From: Bryoerythrophyllum caledonicum
Taxonomy: Eukaryota > Streptophyta > Bryopsida > Pottiales > Pottiaceae
Assembly (NCBI GenBank): GCA_963971425.1
Contig: OZ020518.1
Location: 14,514,190-14,578,189 of the forward strand
Reading direction: 5' to 3'
Length of the DNA: 64,000 nt
Part shown: positions 10,995 to 20,562 of the stretch, piece after piece
How the letters are laid out: every line of letters starts with the position of its first letter
Position numbering within the stretch: position 1 is the stretch's first letter
Translations under genes and position numbers: made by a program
Notes under the pieces: generated by a model
What the model saw: the letters and a program-made list of their open reading frames with translations, nothing else
Database searches by the model: none
Told to the model about the DNA's origin: nothing

Positions 10995-11689
10995 ATCTTT
11001 GTGAAAATGTTTCATATAGTACCATGCAACGTTTCCACAAATATGTGTTCCAAAAAAGGTGGCAAAGATTCACGGTAGAACACAATTTCTCTGTAGACTT
11101 CCTTCTCAATGACAACTAACACTATGTCTAACTTGAGTTTAGAGACCACCAAGCTCTCTAGTACTGAATAGCTATTAAGATTGGGGAAAGACTAGTATTC
11201 AAATAAAAAAGAGTCATTAGAAACCATGGATTCCTAGAGGCAGCTTGGGGAATCTCAAACCCTAAAACCCTAAACCTGACTCGAGTTCCTGAATGATACA
11301 TGAATCTGAACTGAAGGGTCCCTGGATCTCTAGAACATGCTCACTTGATTAACCACGATATACAGTGACTCACAAAAGTCTAGATTCTCGTTCTATATGA
11401 ATCACAATCGACTTCAAGAGCTAGTCACCGACCTCAATTGATTCATGCACATGAGATGTCCAAAGAGACTTAGAGGACGTGAGTGGCAGGAACCACAAGT
11501 TACAGATACAGTGCAGCAAACTTTACTGAAGTGAATGGCCACCAGCTCCATGCGGGTCACGTTCGCTGCGGAGGCGGTGGGGGCGGGGAGTGTTCCCGTG
11601 ACCTGGTGGCAGCTCTGTGTCCTTGTGGTTCGGGTACCCGTTCTGACGCAACTGGTGAGCGGTCAAGGTGAAGAACGAAGCAGGAAGAG
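10995..11689. other. Intergenic, nothing firm
   Basis: A short run of AAACCCTAA-type units occurs near 11264-11280. GC content rises sharply from about 11530. No recognised gene. Confidence 0.5.
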
Positions 11690-11965
11690 GTGGCTGATTC
11701 TCGCAAGCAGCAGGACGAGATGGTGGAGATGGTTGATTCTGGCAAGCTGGAACACATGGCTGATGGTCGCAAGCACGAGGAAGAGATGATTGAGGAAGAG
11801 ATGGGTGGATCTTCACAAGCAGAACGAGATGGCTGACATGGTCGAGAAAGTTCAGATGGCTCATTCTCGCAAGCAGCACCAAGAGATGATAGTTGATTCT
11901 TGCAGGCAGGAAGAGGTGATGCTTGATTCTCGCGAGCAGCAGGAAGAAGAAGAGGTGGCTCATTC
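11690..11965 (+). repeat. Imperfect tandem array, ~8 units of about 30-50 bp
   Basis: A unit of the form GCTGATTCTCGCAAGCAGCA recurs near 11692, 11731, 11761, 11812, 11860, 11894, 11924 and 11957. In the plus strand two overlapping frames read decapeptide-like repeats of the type DSRKQQ(D/E)EM; one frame ends near 11830 and a shifted frame continues to 12122. This looks like a coding repeat that has lost its frame, but no start or parent protein is recognised. The opposite strand is also open through low complexity, so strand is uncertain. Confidence 0.55.
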
Positions 11966-12201
11966 TATAGACTTATATTCCACTTCCGGTCACTCCTCCA
12001 CCTGCTCTGCACCCGCTCCTCCTCGCTCTCGGGCTGCGCTCTCGTCGTCGTCTTCACCGGGCAACTCAACAGGGCCTCCACACTCACGCCTCCCGCGACT
12101 AGGCGGATATCTTCGACTCTGAACTCGAGCTGTGCGAGATTCGTGTCCAATTCTAGATTTTCCAGAGACTCTAAACTCCTCTTCTTCGGCTTCTTTGACA
12201 C
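11965..12201 (-). CDS. Unrecognised basic/acidic ORF fragment (no ATG)
   Basis: On the minus strand 78 codons are open, starting after an in-frame stop upstream and without an ATG; the first possible residue is a GTG at 12201. Residues near the start are lysine-rich (SKKPKKRSLESLENLELD) and later E/R-rich. Composition and GC content look more coding-like than the surroundings, so it may be an exon of a gene whose other parts are lost or lie beyond the tandem array. I do not recognise a family. It could equally be chance within a GC-rich island. Confidence 0.25.
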   Translation of the reverse strand: MSKKPKKRSLESLENLELDTNLAQLEFRVEDIRLVAGGVSVEALLSCPVKTTTRAQPESEEERVQSRWRSDRKWNISL

Positions 12202-12640
12202 AACTGTGTCTGCGCTTAAACCCTAAAGCCTGAGTCCAATCTCATGCCTGAAAACTCGACTAGAAGATTCTCCACGCCGATGACAAGTTAGTGATATAAG
12301 CCACAAGTTTGAGTGAAAGCGGCAGGTGTGCTAGAAGTGGGTTGAAGCCAGAGCTCTCACGGTGACGTTCAACAAGTTGATCATGTTCCCGTAAACTTGA
12401 TTTCAATCGAAAGAGTGGATGTTTCCACTCAAATATGTTGCTTATCACTAAGTCATTCATGAGGAAACGTAAAAAGAAGGTCTAAAATTTCTCTTGTCCC
12501 CCGGGACTAAAGTCACTGTCTTGGCAATTTCAACTGAAAACAACTATGTGACAACGGTGTAGTGCAAGTGCACAACCTCCTCACGCCACCTCCACACCAA
12601 TCTCCAACCACGGTGCAACTCGTCTAAGTACCACTCACTG
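12202..12640. other. Intergenic, nothing recognised
   Basis: No domain, repeat end or strong frame seen. Confidence 0.5.
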
Positions 12641-12713
12641 ACATGTTTCCAAGTAATTTGGCCCGTAAGCGCCAACAAATTCACTTTTCTTGTGTTCCAC
12701 CAAAAGTTTTAGA

Positions 12714-12880
12714 CTTTGGATCACGAACTTTGGCGGACTATTTTATAAATGTGGGTCCTTTTTTTCTTAGAGATTTCCGTAGGTTTCCTGCCCAACCTCT
12801 TTTATGTCACCTTCACTACACCTTGGTTCTAATGAATGTTCGTAGAATTGTGATATTCCAGAGTTGTTTACTTTCTAACC
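12714..12880 (+). repeat. Dispersed repeat with unoccupied T1 site
   Basis: Continuous counterpart of 4634-4686 plus 5622-5720. At the point where T1 sits in the other copy the sequence here reads TTTCTTAGAGATTTCC, so the target is TTAG rather than TTAA. Confidence 0.75.
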
Positions 12881-12973
12881 TCTGGAGTGGTCTCCCCAGA
12901 ATAGAATAGCATGTAAAGTCAAAGAGTCAGAACATTGAACTAACTAAAACTGTGCAGAACCTCAGTGCATATA

Positions 12974-13326
12974 AGGCAAGCCCCCCTAAAACCGAAAGGT
13001 AAATGAATGTGCATATACGGAGAGAGGAGATAATTATACTATTATTTTTCATTGATAGCCCATAGAATTACGATTCCAACTCAAGTGATTTCATATTTAT
13101 TCGATGAAAACTGAATTAGTTATGAATTTTCAAAATCTGCGGCCATGTCTAGTGGGTGACCAGCAGTAGGTACCCCCATAACCAACTACCAAAAGTAAGG
13201 GTCTTGACTAATAGCAAACCTCCATTTAGAGTTGAGTTGGTGGTAATGGGATGGAAGAGGGTTGAATATACCCCAATTTTATAGGCGTTGGCTATGGGTT
13301 TTTGTTGGTTACGGGGAGGCTTACCT
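12974..13326 (-). mobile_element. TA-flanked MITE, copy M1 (353 bp)
   Basis: Ends AGGCAAGCCCCCC and GGGGAGGCTTACCT are inverted repeats, and TA lies on each side (12972-12973 and 13327-13328). The body matches M2 at 41273-41600 in reverse orientation. It is non-coding. The TA target suggests mobilisation by a Tc1/mariner-type transposase, which is inference. Confidence 0.75.
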
Positions 13327-13626
13327 TATATTGCTTTTGTTTTTGTTCACGAATCCAGCTTCGTACTAATTTTACAGTCGTTCACATTCATCTAAACTGA
13401 CATGACACAGCTCATCTGCAACTGATCAGGCCTCGAGGGATTCGTAACCCACTCTCATGTCACATGCTCATTACTCTGTTTTGCTTCAGCAGCTACGGAA
13501 TCCAGCTTCCAATCCCATCCATATCTCTCCAGTCACTTGTGAAAACGTCTCAACAGGATGTAGAGCTCAGAAGAATTGATGCACACTGGGACCAACGTGC
13601 TTGTGCACCGCAGACTAGAGAAAGGG

Positions 13627-14042
13627 AGAGAAAGATGGCTGGGTTCACAAAGTCGGAGGACCTCAGGATCCTTCCCACCGGCCCTAACAGGATTCGAGGG
13701 GCTTCCGTCTACAGTGTCTTCATCCAAGGTGTGCTGTCGAGCCGAGAAATATATGTCCAGCACGAGCTCTCCAAACCCTGAGCTCAGAAAGATGGATGCA
13801 CACTGAGACCAACACCCGACCTCCATCAAAGATGAAGGTGCTCTCGTGATTCTGCTCTGCAAACTTGAGAGTGGAAGATAAAGATGGATGAGTTCACAAA
13901 GTTGGAGGAGGGACACCAGGAACCTACCCACCGGCCCTAACAGGATTCGAGGGCTTCCGTCTACAGTGTCTTCATCCAGGGTGGGCCGTCGCGTGGAGAA
14001 ATAAATGTCCAGCTTGAGCTCTCCAAACCCTCAGCTCGCCTT
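13627..14042 (+). repeat. Tandemly duplicated upstream module of kinase A
   Basis: Two units of about 165 bp (13627-13790 and 13876-14042) share CACAAAGT.GGAGG, CCACCGGCCCTAACAGGATT, TCTACAGTGTCTTCATCCA and GAGCTCTCCAAACCCT. A third copy precedes kinase B at about 20060-20223. The spacing to the start codon is similar in both genes, so this is probably promoter or 5' UTR sequence copied with the gene; no protein is recognised in it. Confidence 0.7.
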
Positions 14043-14153
14043 CTTGGACTCACGGTTCGCGCTTCCCCCGCAGTGGTGCTATTCCATCGCCGGCGTCGCT
14101 CTCATCTTATTCTCGGGATCAGGACGCTGCATCGGCGTCAGGTCGCCAGTGAG

Positions 14154-14294
14154 GTATGGTGCTTCTTCTCTGTCGTGCATCGTCTTCTGTTGCGGATCTC
14201 TTGCTTATGGACGCTGAAACCCTGGTCGCACTTTGGCTGGAATTAGTTGGTGTTCGTGGTTAGGCCATCGATACAGAGTCCTTCCCCTGTGCAG
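14154..14294 (+). other. Predicted 5' UTR intron of kinase A (141 bp)
   Basis: AG|GTATGG donor and TGTGCAG|GTCG acceptor. The homologous interval before kinase B (20337-20477) has the same length and sites. It lies 85 bp before the ATG. Confidence 0.5.
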
Positions 14295-14379
14295 GTCGTG
14301 GGGACGTGCATCGATCTGAGGTTGGGGTTGCAGACGGGCCGAATCTAGAAAGCCAAGGGTTGCAATTTGTGATCGAGTG

Positions 14380-15639
14380 ATGGGGAACACATGCACATGC
14401 TTCCGCCGCTCGGGAGTTGTTTCTAGCTTTGTGACGGCTCCTCCCGCTTCAGGAGTTGATCGCGGAAGTAGCTCCGATCATGCCCATGGCAAATATGAGG
14501 GCAGGGAGAGCTTGGAGAGGGCCACACAGAGTGGGGAGGTGAGGAGTGATGTTGAGGACCGAATTGAGCGTTCCAAGGTGCATTGGAGCCAGCTCACGGA
14601 TTGTGAGTTTGATCTTGACGATGAGGAAGTGGTGCAAGAGAATAGACAAGTGTTTGAGGAATTGGAGTCGCATTCCACTTGGGGTCATTTCTTTGCAACA
14701 TTTGGTTATGACACGAGGTGGTTGAGGATGGGTGAGTTGGTGATGGGGGAGAAGTTTGCGGAGGGGGGACAAGCTGAGCTCTTTCATGCCAAGGTCATAT
14801 GGAGTAATCCAAAGCAGAATGAGTATGATTTGGAAAATGGATATGAGTGGGTGGTGAAGGTGTTTAAGAGGGGCACCCGCTTACGCGAATTACAAGCGCA
14901 ATGGCCCCTTGGGTACTTGCAATGGTGGGTAGAAGATTTGGATCGTTCTGAGCAAGGTCTACCTCCACCAACACGATTTCGTTGTGATGTGAATCGGGGG
15001 ACATTGTTACAAGATGGTAGGTTTGCCTTTCTTATGGAGAAAGAACATGAAGATTTGCGAAGCCGGATTGATCGTGCAAAGGTGGACATTGGAAATGACC
15101 ATGGACCATTTTCAAAAGATGAAGTTGAAAGGATCATGTTTGATGTTGCACTAGGGATGGATTGGTTGCACAACCACAACATCCTTCACAGGGACTTGAA
15201 AGCATCAAACGTGTTGGTTCGTGAATATAAGGATGGATTCTTACCAAACTACTACGTGGCGGACTTTGAGTGCTCTATTGGAGTTGTAGGAACTGGATTC
15301 TTCATGGCACCAGAGATATTACAAGCTTTGAAGAATAAGGTTGCAAGCAAGGATTCGAAGGTGTTCTCAAAAGAAGCAGACGTGTACAGCTACGGCATGA
15401 CATGCTATGAGGTCTTGACAGGAAAACTTCCTTTCGAAGGCCATTGTAGAAATGATTATGATCTAGTTATCCATGGAGCACGGCCTAGAACTCCGGAATA
15501 CGTAGATAGTTGGATAAAGGAGTTGTTAAATAGATGTTGGGATGTAGATTGTTCTAAGAGACCTTTGTTTCCAGAGATAATGGGAATTCTCTTAAGTAAT
15601 TCAGCTGTTGTTAGGAAAGTTCAACTAGATCTTCAATAG
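14380..15639 (+). CDS. Protein kinase A of a tandem pair, N-myristoylation type
   Basis: 419 residues, no introns. The ATG at 14380 gives MGNTCTCF, a typical start for N-myristoylation at G2 with nearby cysteines for palmitoylation, so membrane attachment is likely. The kinase domain spans about 118-408: nucleotide loop GEKFAEGGQAE (123-133), lysine K160, HRDLKASN (270-277), MAPE (309-312), D334 and a C-terminal RCW..RP segment as in tyrosine-kinase-like (TKL) plant kinases. The DFG motif reads DFE (295-297), and only about a dozen residues separate it from MAPE, an unusually short activation segment. HRD and K160 are kept, so activity cannot be ruled out. The paralogue at 20563 continues 25 codons further; here the equivalent lysine codon is TAG and a related frame persists after it. 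Substrates are unknown. Confidence 0.85.
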   Translation: MGNTCTCFRRSGVVSSFVTAPPASGVDRGSSSDHAHGKYEGRESLERATQSGEVRSDVEDRIERSKVHWSQLTDCEFDLDDEEVVQENRQVFEELESHSTWGHFFATFGYDTRWLRMGELVMGEKFAEGGQAELFHAKVIWSNPKQNEYDLENGYEWVVKVFKRGTRLRELQAQWPLGYLQWWVEDLDRSEQGLPPPTRFRCDVNRGTLLQDGRFAFLMEKEHEDLRSRIDRAKVDIGNDHGPFSKDEVERIMFDVALGMDWLHNHNILHRDLKASNVLVREYKDGFLPNYYVADFECSIGVVGTGFFMAPEILQALKNKVASKDSKVFSKEADVYSYGMTCYEVLTGKLPFEGHCRNDYDLVIHGARPRTPEYVDSWIKELLNRCWDVDCSKRPLFPEIMGILLSNSAVVRKVQLDLQ

Positions 15640-16390
15640 TCTGAAGAAGACTACAATAGAAATCATGATGAGAAGTTATTGCAACAAGGTTTGGTTGTAA
15701 AACCATAATAGGTAGGATGGGAATTCCAAGTAGGTGCCTTTATAAGCCTCAGAGGCCCAACATGTATTTGTATTAAATGATAAGTTGTAATATGTGTAGT
15801 TGGCAAATTGATGGAACGGACCATGTTTTTGTATTTGTATTAATTTATTGACTTACTTTTGTACTTATTGGTTGTCCTTTCTCTTTTTATAGATTAGCCA
15901 TTCACATTCAATGCTCGTATGGACTTGTACTCTTCATCCCACATGTATTTTTCAAGGTTACTTTATTGTTTCCTTCTATTTCAACATTTTAGAGGAACTC
16001 TATATTATCTATACCATGCTCTTCAAGAACCTCATTTAGGAATCATGCTCCTTAAAGGTCCCTAAATATAAGGCAATTCAACATGGGTTCTTGATTGTTT
16101 TGTTATCCTTTGTAGTAGATATTGTGAGTATATAGAAAAGGGATTTTTTTCTGTTGTGTTTCCTGAATTCGCCCTATGATCCCTGCATGGTCCATTGTTG
16201 TTTGCACTGATGTGCCATATGCTAGGAGCACCATGACATGCAGGGCCGTCTATCTGACAACATGGTGATGCGCATGACCGTCAGCGATGCCCCGCCTCAA
16301 CAAGAGATGAATGCCAATGAATCAACAACCATGAGCCATAAGGTAGTCCTGCCCATCACCGCCACTTTCCTATCACTGCCACTCTATACT
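15640..16390 (+). other. 3' flank of kinase A
   Basis: 15640-15708 still reads like the C-terminal extension of kinase B (KLLQQGLVVKP). Homology to the kinase B 3' flank continues to about 16030 (GGCAAATTGATGGAA.GGACC, CTTACTTTTGT), so the UTR was part of the duplication. From 16030 to 16390 nothing is recognised. Confidence 0.6.
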
Positions 16391-17215
16391 TTGTCCCAAA
16401 TCCACCCCATATTTGCCCCATTTCCACCCATTCACTCTTTAACAACTCCAAGTTAAGCCTTTCTATTGGTCAAGTCTCCTAACTTTTGATTAGCGCTCAC
16501 GACGGTACCTATTTTCCTTGATAAGATCTTTGTGAAAAAAATATAAATAAAAATCTAGATTCATATTATGAAAATTATTAGCCTTCGAAGTCAAATTGGG
16601 GACTCCAGGCAGCTCCAAAATTTTTGCAAGAAGTTTCAATTGACATTAAGATTTTTCATACATACAGACAATATCACCTTCTTTGGTGATGTCAAAAAAG
16701 AATTCTTGCCTTTGATGACAGAAAACATTTTAATCCAAGTCAAACATTTTCACACATTGTTGGGCAAGGTACCAAAAAAACTTCTTAATTTCTTCATAAA
16801 ACCTAGAGATCTTCATACTTTTCACTTTTTATTCTTTTGATAACATGTGGTAAAAACGTACCAACTCGCCGTTTGGATTATCATTGTTAAACATATCAAA
16901 TTCACAGTAAAATAAAATAGGAATTGGCAATTTTTAAACCTCCACTTCTTGCACACTTGTTTTGAATATGCTACATTCCTTCTCTACCTCTAAAAATCGG
17001 TGTAGAAAGAACTAGCATCATGCTTAACACAGTGGTAAAGGATTTAGACCTTGTGTAGTGCAAAAATTTGATATGAAGTGAAGTCAAAGTCTGATGATCC
17101 ACTCAACACTAGGACGAAAGTGAACCATTTTCTTGACTTCAAACGCTATAATCTTCATATCCGTGCGGTGAATTGTAGCCAAAAAAGTATGTTAAAGTCA
17201 TATAATAGAAATATC
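16391..17215. repeat. MITE fragment joined to a TTAA-family fragment
   Basis: 16391-16510 matches the left part of the repeat at 2783-2919 (CCCCATTTCCACCCATTCAC, AAGTTAAG, GGTACCTA). From 16511 the sequence follows T1 internal positions 4790-5510 in the same orientation (TTTCCTTGATAAGATCTTTG, GTCAAATTGGGGACTC, ACCTCCACTTCTTGCACAC). Neither fragment has its outer ends, so this is a rearrangement junction. Confidence 0.6.
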
Positions 17216-17224
17216 TTATGTTGA

Positions 17225-18170
17225 TTTCATAGAGAAATAATTGTCATATTGATGTTTAAGAAAACCATGTAATGAAAATTAATGAAGAATTTTACACTAT
17301 TATAATCCTAAAAAATATAAAAAAATACATCTGAAGACAATTATGTATAGCAAGATATATATGTTGCTCCAAGAATTAAATGATATTGGAAGTTTATTGC
17401 TCATGAATAAATGTTATCACATCTCACACATGATATGACATGTTATGACATCTCACACAAAGGAAAAAATCAGCACATATCTTGGTTTTGGTTTTGGAAC
17501 TGTAAACATCATCAATGATCTGTGTCACCTTTCTCCTATGAGTTTTAAAATTTTCTTGTAAACTTTTGAGTGTTTCCGACTTGTGGATATTCAAGCTTTG
17601 GCGGGATGTGAAAAACTCTATCGCATAGCCAGCCAATTCATTTAGCCTAGCAAGTCAATAACATAAGGGCTTACAAGGAATTTCACATGACCAAATTTTG
17701 GCGCTACACAAGGTCTGTATTCATTACCATCATGTTGACCCTTTAGTGCCCTAGTCATGTTTCTCCAAAACCAAGATATGTGCTGATATTTTCCATTGGA
17801 CCTACTTTGATGGAAAATGGAATGCTACTTTTAGTATCCAAGCTTACAACATTGAACTCAAACCATGACCTGAAGTTTGGGGAAAACTTGCACAACATCC
17901 AGCAGTATATTTGAAATGAAAATTATGGATTTTGGAGCGTATACTACTAAATCCATCAATAGATTCTTGCAAGATTTTTTGTACTATGCATAAAAGAGGT
18001 TCACATGTGCACTAGGTCAATATTTCTCCATTGGCATATCATATGCGAAGAAAACATTTATTATACATGATAATTGTTGATTTTATACTTTTGTCACTTG
18101 ATTGTATACAAAAATGTTCCAAACTTGTACGAACTAAAACGGAAGATTTGTATGCAAATAGAAAGATTAA
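17225..18170 (+). repeat. Repeat segment, partner 6520-7450
   Basis: Parallel to the 6.5 kb copy throughout; no gene recognised. Confidence 0.6.
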
Positions 18171-19900
18171 CAATCACAAAACAAATGAAGAATCTCTTTA
18201 AGTTCCTTGTAAACATCAGTTGGAGTTGAATGATTTCCTGTTGACTTCGATAAGTTCAACTTTCATTCATTTCCATAAACTCTCTAGAAAACAACGTGGT
18301 CCAGTCCAAGCCTTGAGTCCGAAACTTGATGAACCATTCCGAACATAGACATTATTTCCGAGACAAGAGCATCCACAAGAAAGTAGAAGCATCTGCAAAA
18401 TCAATGAACTCGCGGACCAAGTTGTTTCATTTCTCTTCAGTGATGGAATTCGACGCACAACTGGCTGGTACATTAACCCAAAAGCACGACAGTGCGAGGT
18501 TCATCAACTGGAAGGCTCTGTGTTTTGTCAATCAACAGTGTACCAGTCAGTATGCACACACCTGGACTTTCAAGTTTTCATCACACATCTGCTTGCATCA
18601 TAAACCTGTGATATCCTGACTCACGAACACAAACCAGGCTCCCAATTGTCCTACCCTAGTGTAATATACTCTCAAGTTAGAGCCAGATTGGATCTTCCAG
18701 AAACCCTAAGACTAATGAGTAAAGCAACATTACGAGCACACCAACGCTTATGACCATACAACATATTCTGCCATGTGCAACCTAGCAGATTATATCCTTG
18801 AAACTGAAGAGAGAACTACAGTGCAAGCTGTAATCTCAACGGTGCGGAAGTGTCCTCAGCTCTCATAGCTAAAGCATCAGCGGTGGCTTCTTGGCAGACA
18901 CCACCTCAACCTGCAGAGGAAACTACAAAAGAGAGAGACTATGAAAGAAGAGACGAGACCAAGGAATAAGAGAGAAGTTAGTGAAGCAGAAGAGAAAGAA
19001 AGTTGGTGTCAGCCACCACACTAGATCCATATGATCCACAGTTTAACCCTGAACCCTGAACTCTTGAACCCTGAACTCGATCTTCACTCACCATGTGTGA
19101 AAATCGTGTCTAACCCCAATTCCTAACGTCTTACCAAGCTCATCATACGCGTTGATACACATGTTGCATACAACTTACCAACAGATAGCTGGCAAACTTA
19201 GCAAGCATTTGTGAGGGTGGTAAACAGCAATATCCATCTCTCACAGACCCGACCCGACACAAGGGGCCGCAGAAGGCATTACCACTTGAAGACATAGTAA
19301 ACACCACACTTTTCCTAGGTCTGCCTAACGAGCATGTGGTAACTTGCATTCCTTGAGCAAAAAAAGGCTTCTTTTACTACTTTCTAAGATCCACTAAGAA
19401 AGTAATTGTTTGTGTTCTGACATATCACATTACCATGAGTGCAAATCATGTGTGAAAGTCATGTGAGAAAGTCATGTGTCAATGTTCCATGTGTGAAATC
19501 ATGGTTGCTTCTTTATCCCATATCGTTTGTCTCGGGCAAGTGAAGGGAGGGGTATAAGTAGTGGAGGTGGCTTCAAGAGAGTTCCTTGTGTGGACATGGT
19601 TAATTCTAGCTATCCACTAGTTAGGATTAATTCGAGTTCGTAATTTGTGGGCATGGCTAGCTAAGTTCTGAAGTCATGGACTGAAAATATTGAAATTGTT
19701 TAGTTGAAATTAGAAGATTGAAATGGAACCCTATGTGAATATTGAAGAAATTATCATATGTGAAAACAAAACAATTTATCATGTGAAAATTCCTTGAAGA
19801 TTCACGAAAATCATGTGGTACTGTCGCATTTTTCCCACATGGGGTGACTTTACCACATTAGTGTTATTCTTTGCTAAATAAGGAGAGAAAAACAGTTGGT
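18171..19900. other. Long intergenic stretch, nothing recognised
   Basis: Only short frames on both strands. A local run of AACCCTGAA-type units lies near 19045-19080. No transposon end was found. Confidence 0.5.
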
Positions 19901-20059
19901 TTACTATGTGGTAATGCCTCCTGCAGCCCCTTGTGGGACTGGACTTCAACGAGCTCAAGGAAAGAGCATGAGGAGCATGGCTTCCCAGAAGGTGCAGCCA
20001 ACGTTGGCCACGTCAAAGCCCTTGACCACCAAGGTGCTCCCGTGATTGTGCTCTCCAGA

Positions 20060-20223
20060 CTTGAGAGAGGGAGAGAAAGATGGTTGGGTCCACGAAGTCG
20101 GAGGAGGAACCTTCCCACCGGCCCAACTAAGATTCGCGAGGCTCCCAACTACAGTGTCTTCATCCAGGGTGCGCCGATGGAGAAAAAATGTCCAGCTTGA
20201 GCTCTCCAAACCCTCAGCTCGCC
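20060..20223 (+). repeat. Upstream module of kinase B
   Basis: Single copy of the unit that is doubled before kinase A (GAGAGAGGGAGAGAAAGATGG, CCCACCGGCCC, TACAGTGTCTTCATCCAGGG, GAGCTCTCCAAACCCTCAGC). Confidence 0.7.
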
Positions 20224-20336
20224 TTCTTCGACTCACAGTTCGCACTTCCCCCGCAGTGGTGCTCTTCCATCGCCGGCGTCACTCTCATCTTATTCTCGGG
20301 ATGAGGACGCTGCATCTGCATCAGGTGGCGAGTGAG

Positions 20337-20477
20337 GTACGGTGCTTCTTCTCTGCCGTGCATCGTCTTCTGTTGCGAATCTCTTGCTTATGGATGCTGA
20401 AACCCTGGTCGCTCTTTGGCTAGGATTGGCTGCTGTTTGTGGTTTGGCCATTGATATAGAATCCTTCCCGTGTGCAG
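20337..20477 (+). other. Predicted 5' UTR intron of kinase B (141 bp)
   Basis: AG|GTACGG donor and GTGTGCAG|GTCG acceptor, equal in length to the kinase A intron, 85 bp before the ATG. Confidence 0.5.
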
Positions 20478-20562
20478 GTCGTGGGGACGTGCATCGATCT
20501 GAGGTTGGGGTTGCAAACGGGCCGAATCTAGAAAGCCAAGGGTTGCAATTTGTGAGGGAGTG

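Noticed and set aside
11260-11285. Telomere-like AAACCCTAA units (also AACCCTGAA near 19045-19080)
   Set aside because: Only two to three units and imperfect; too short for an interstitial telomere array.
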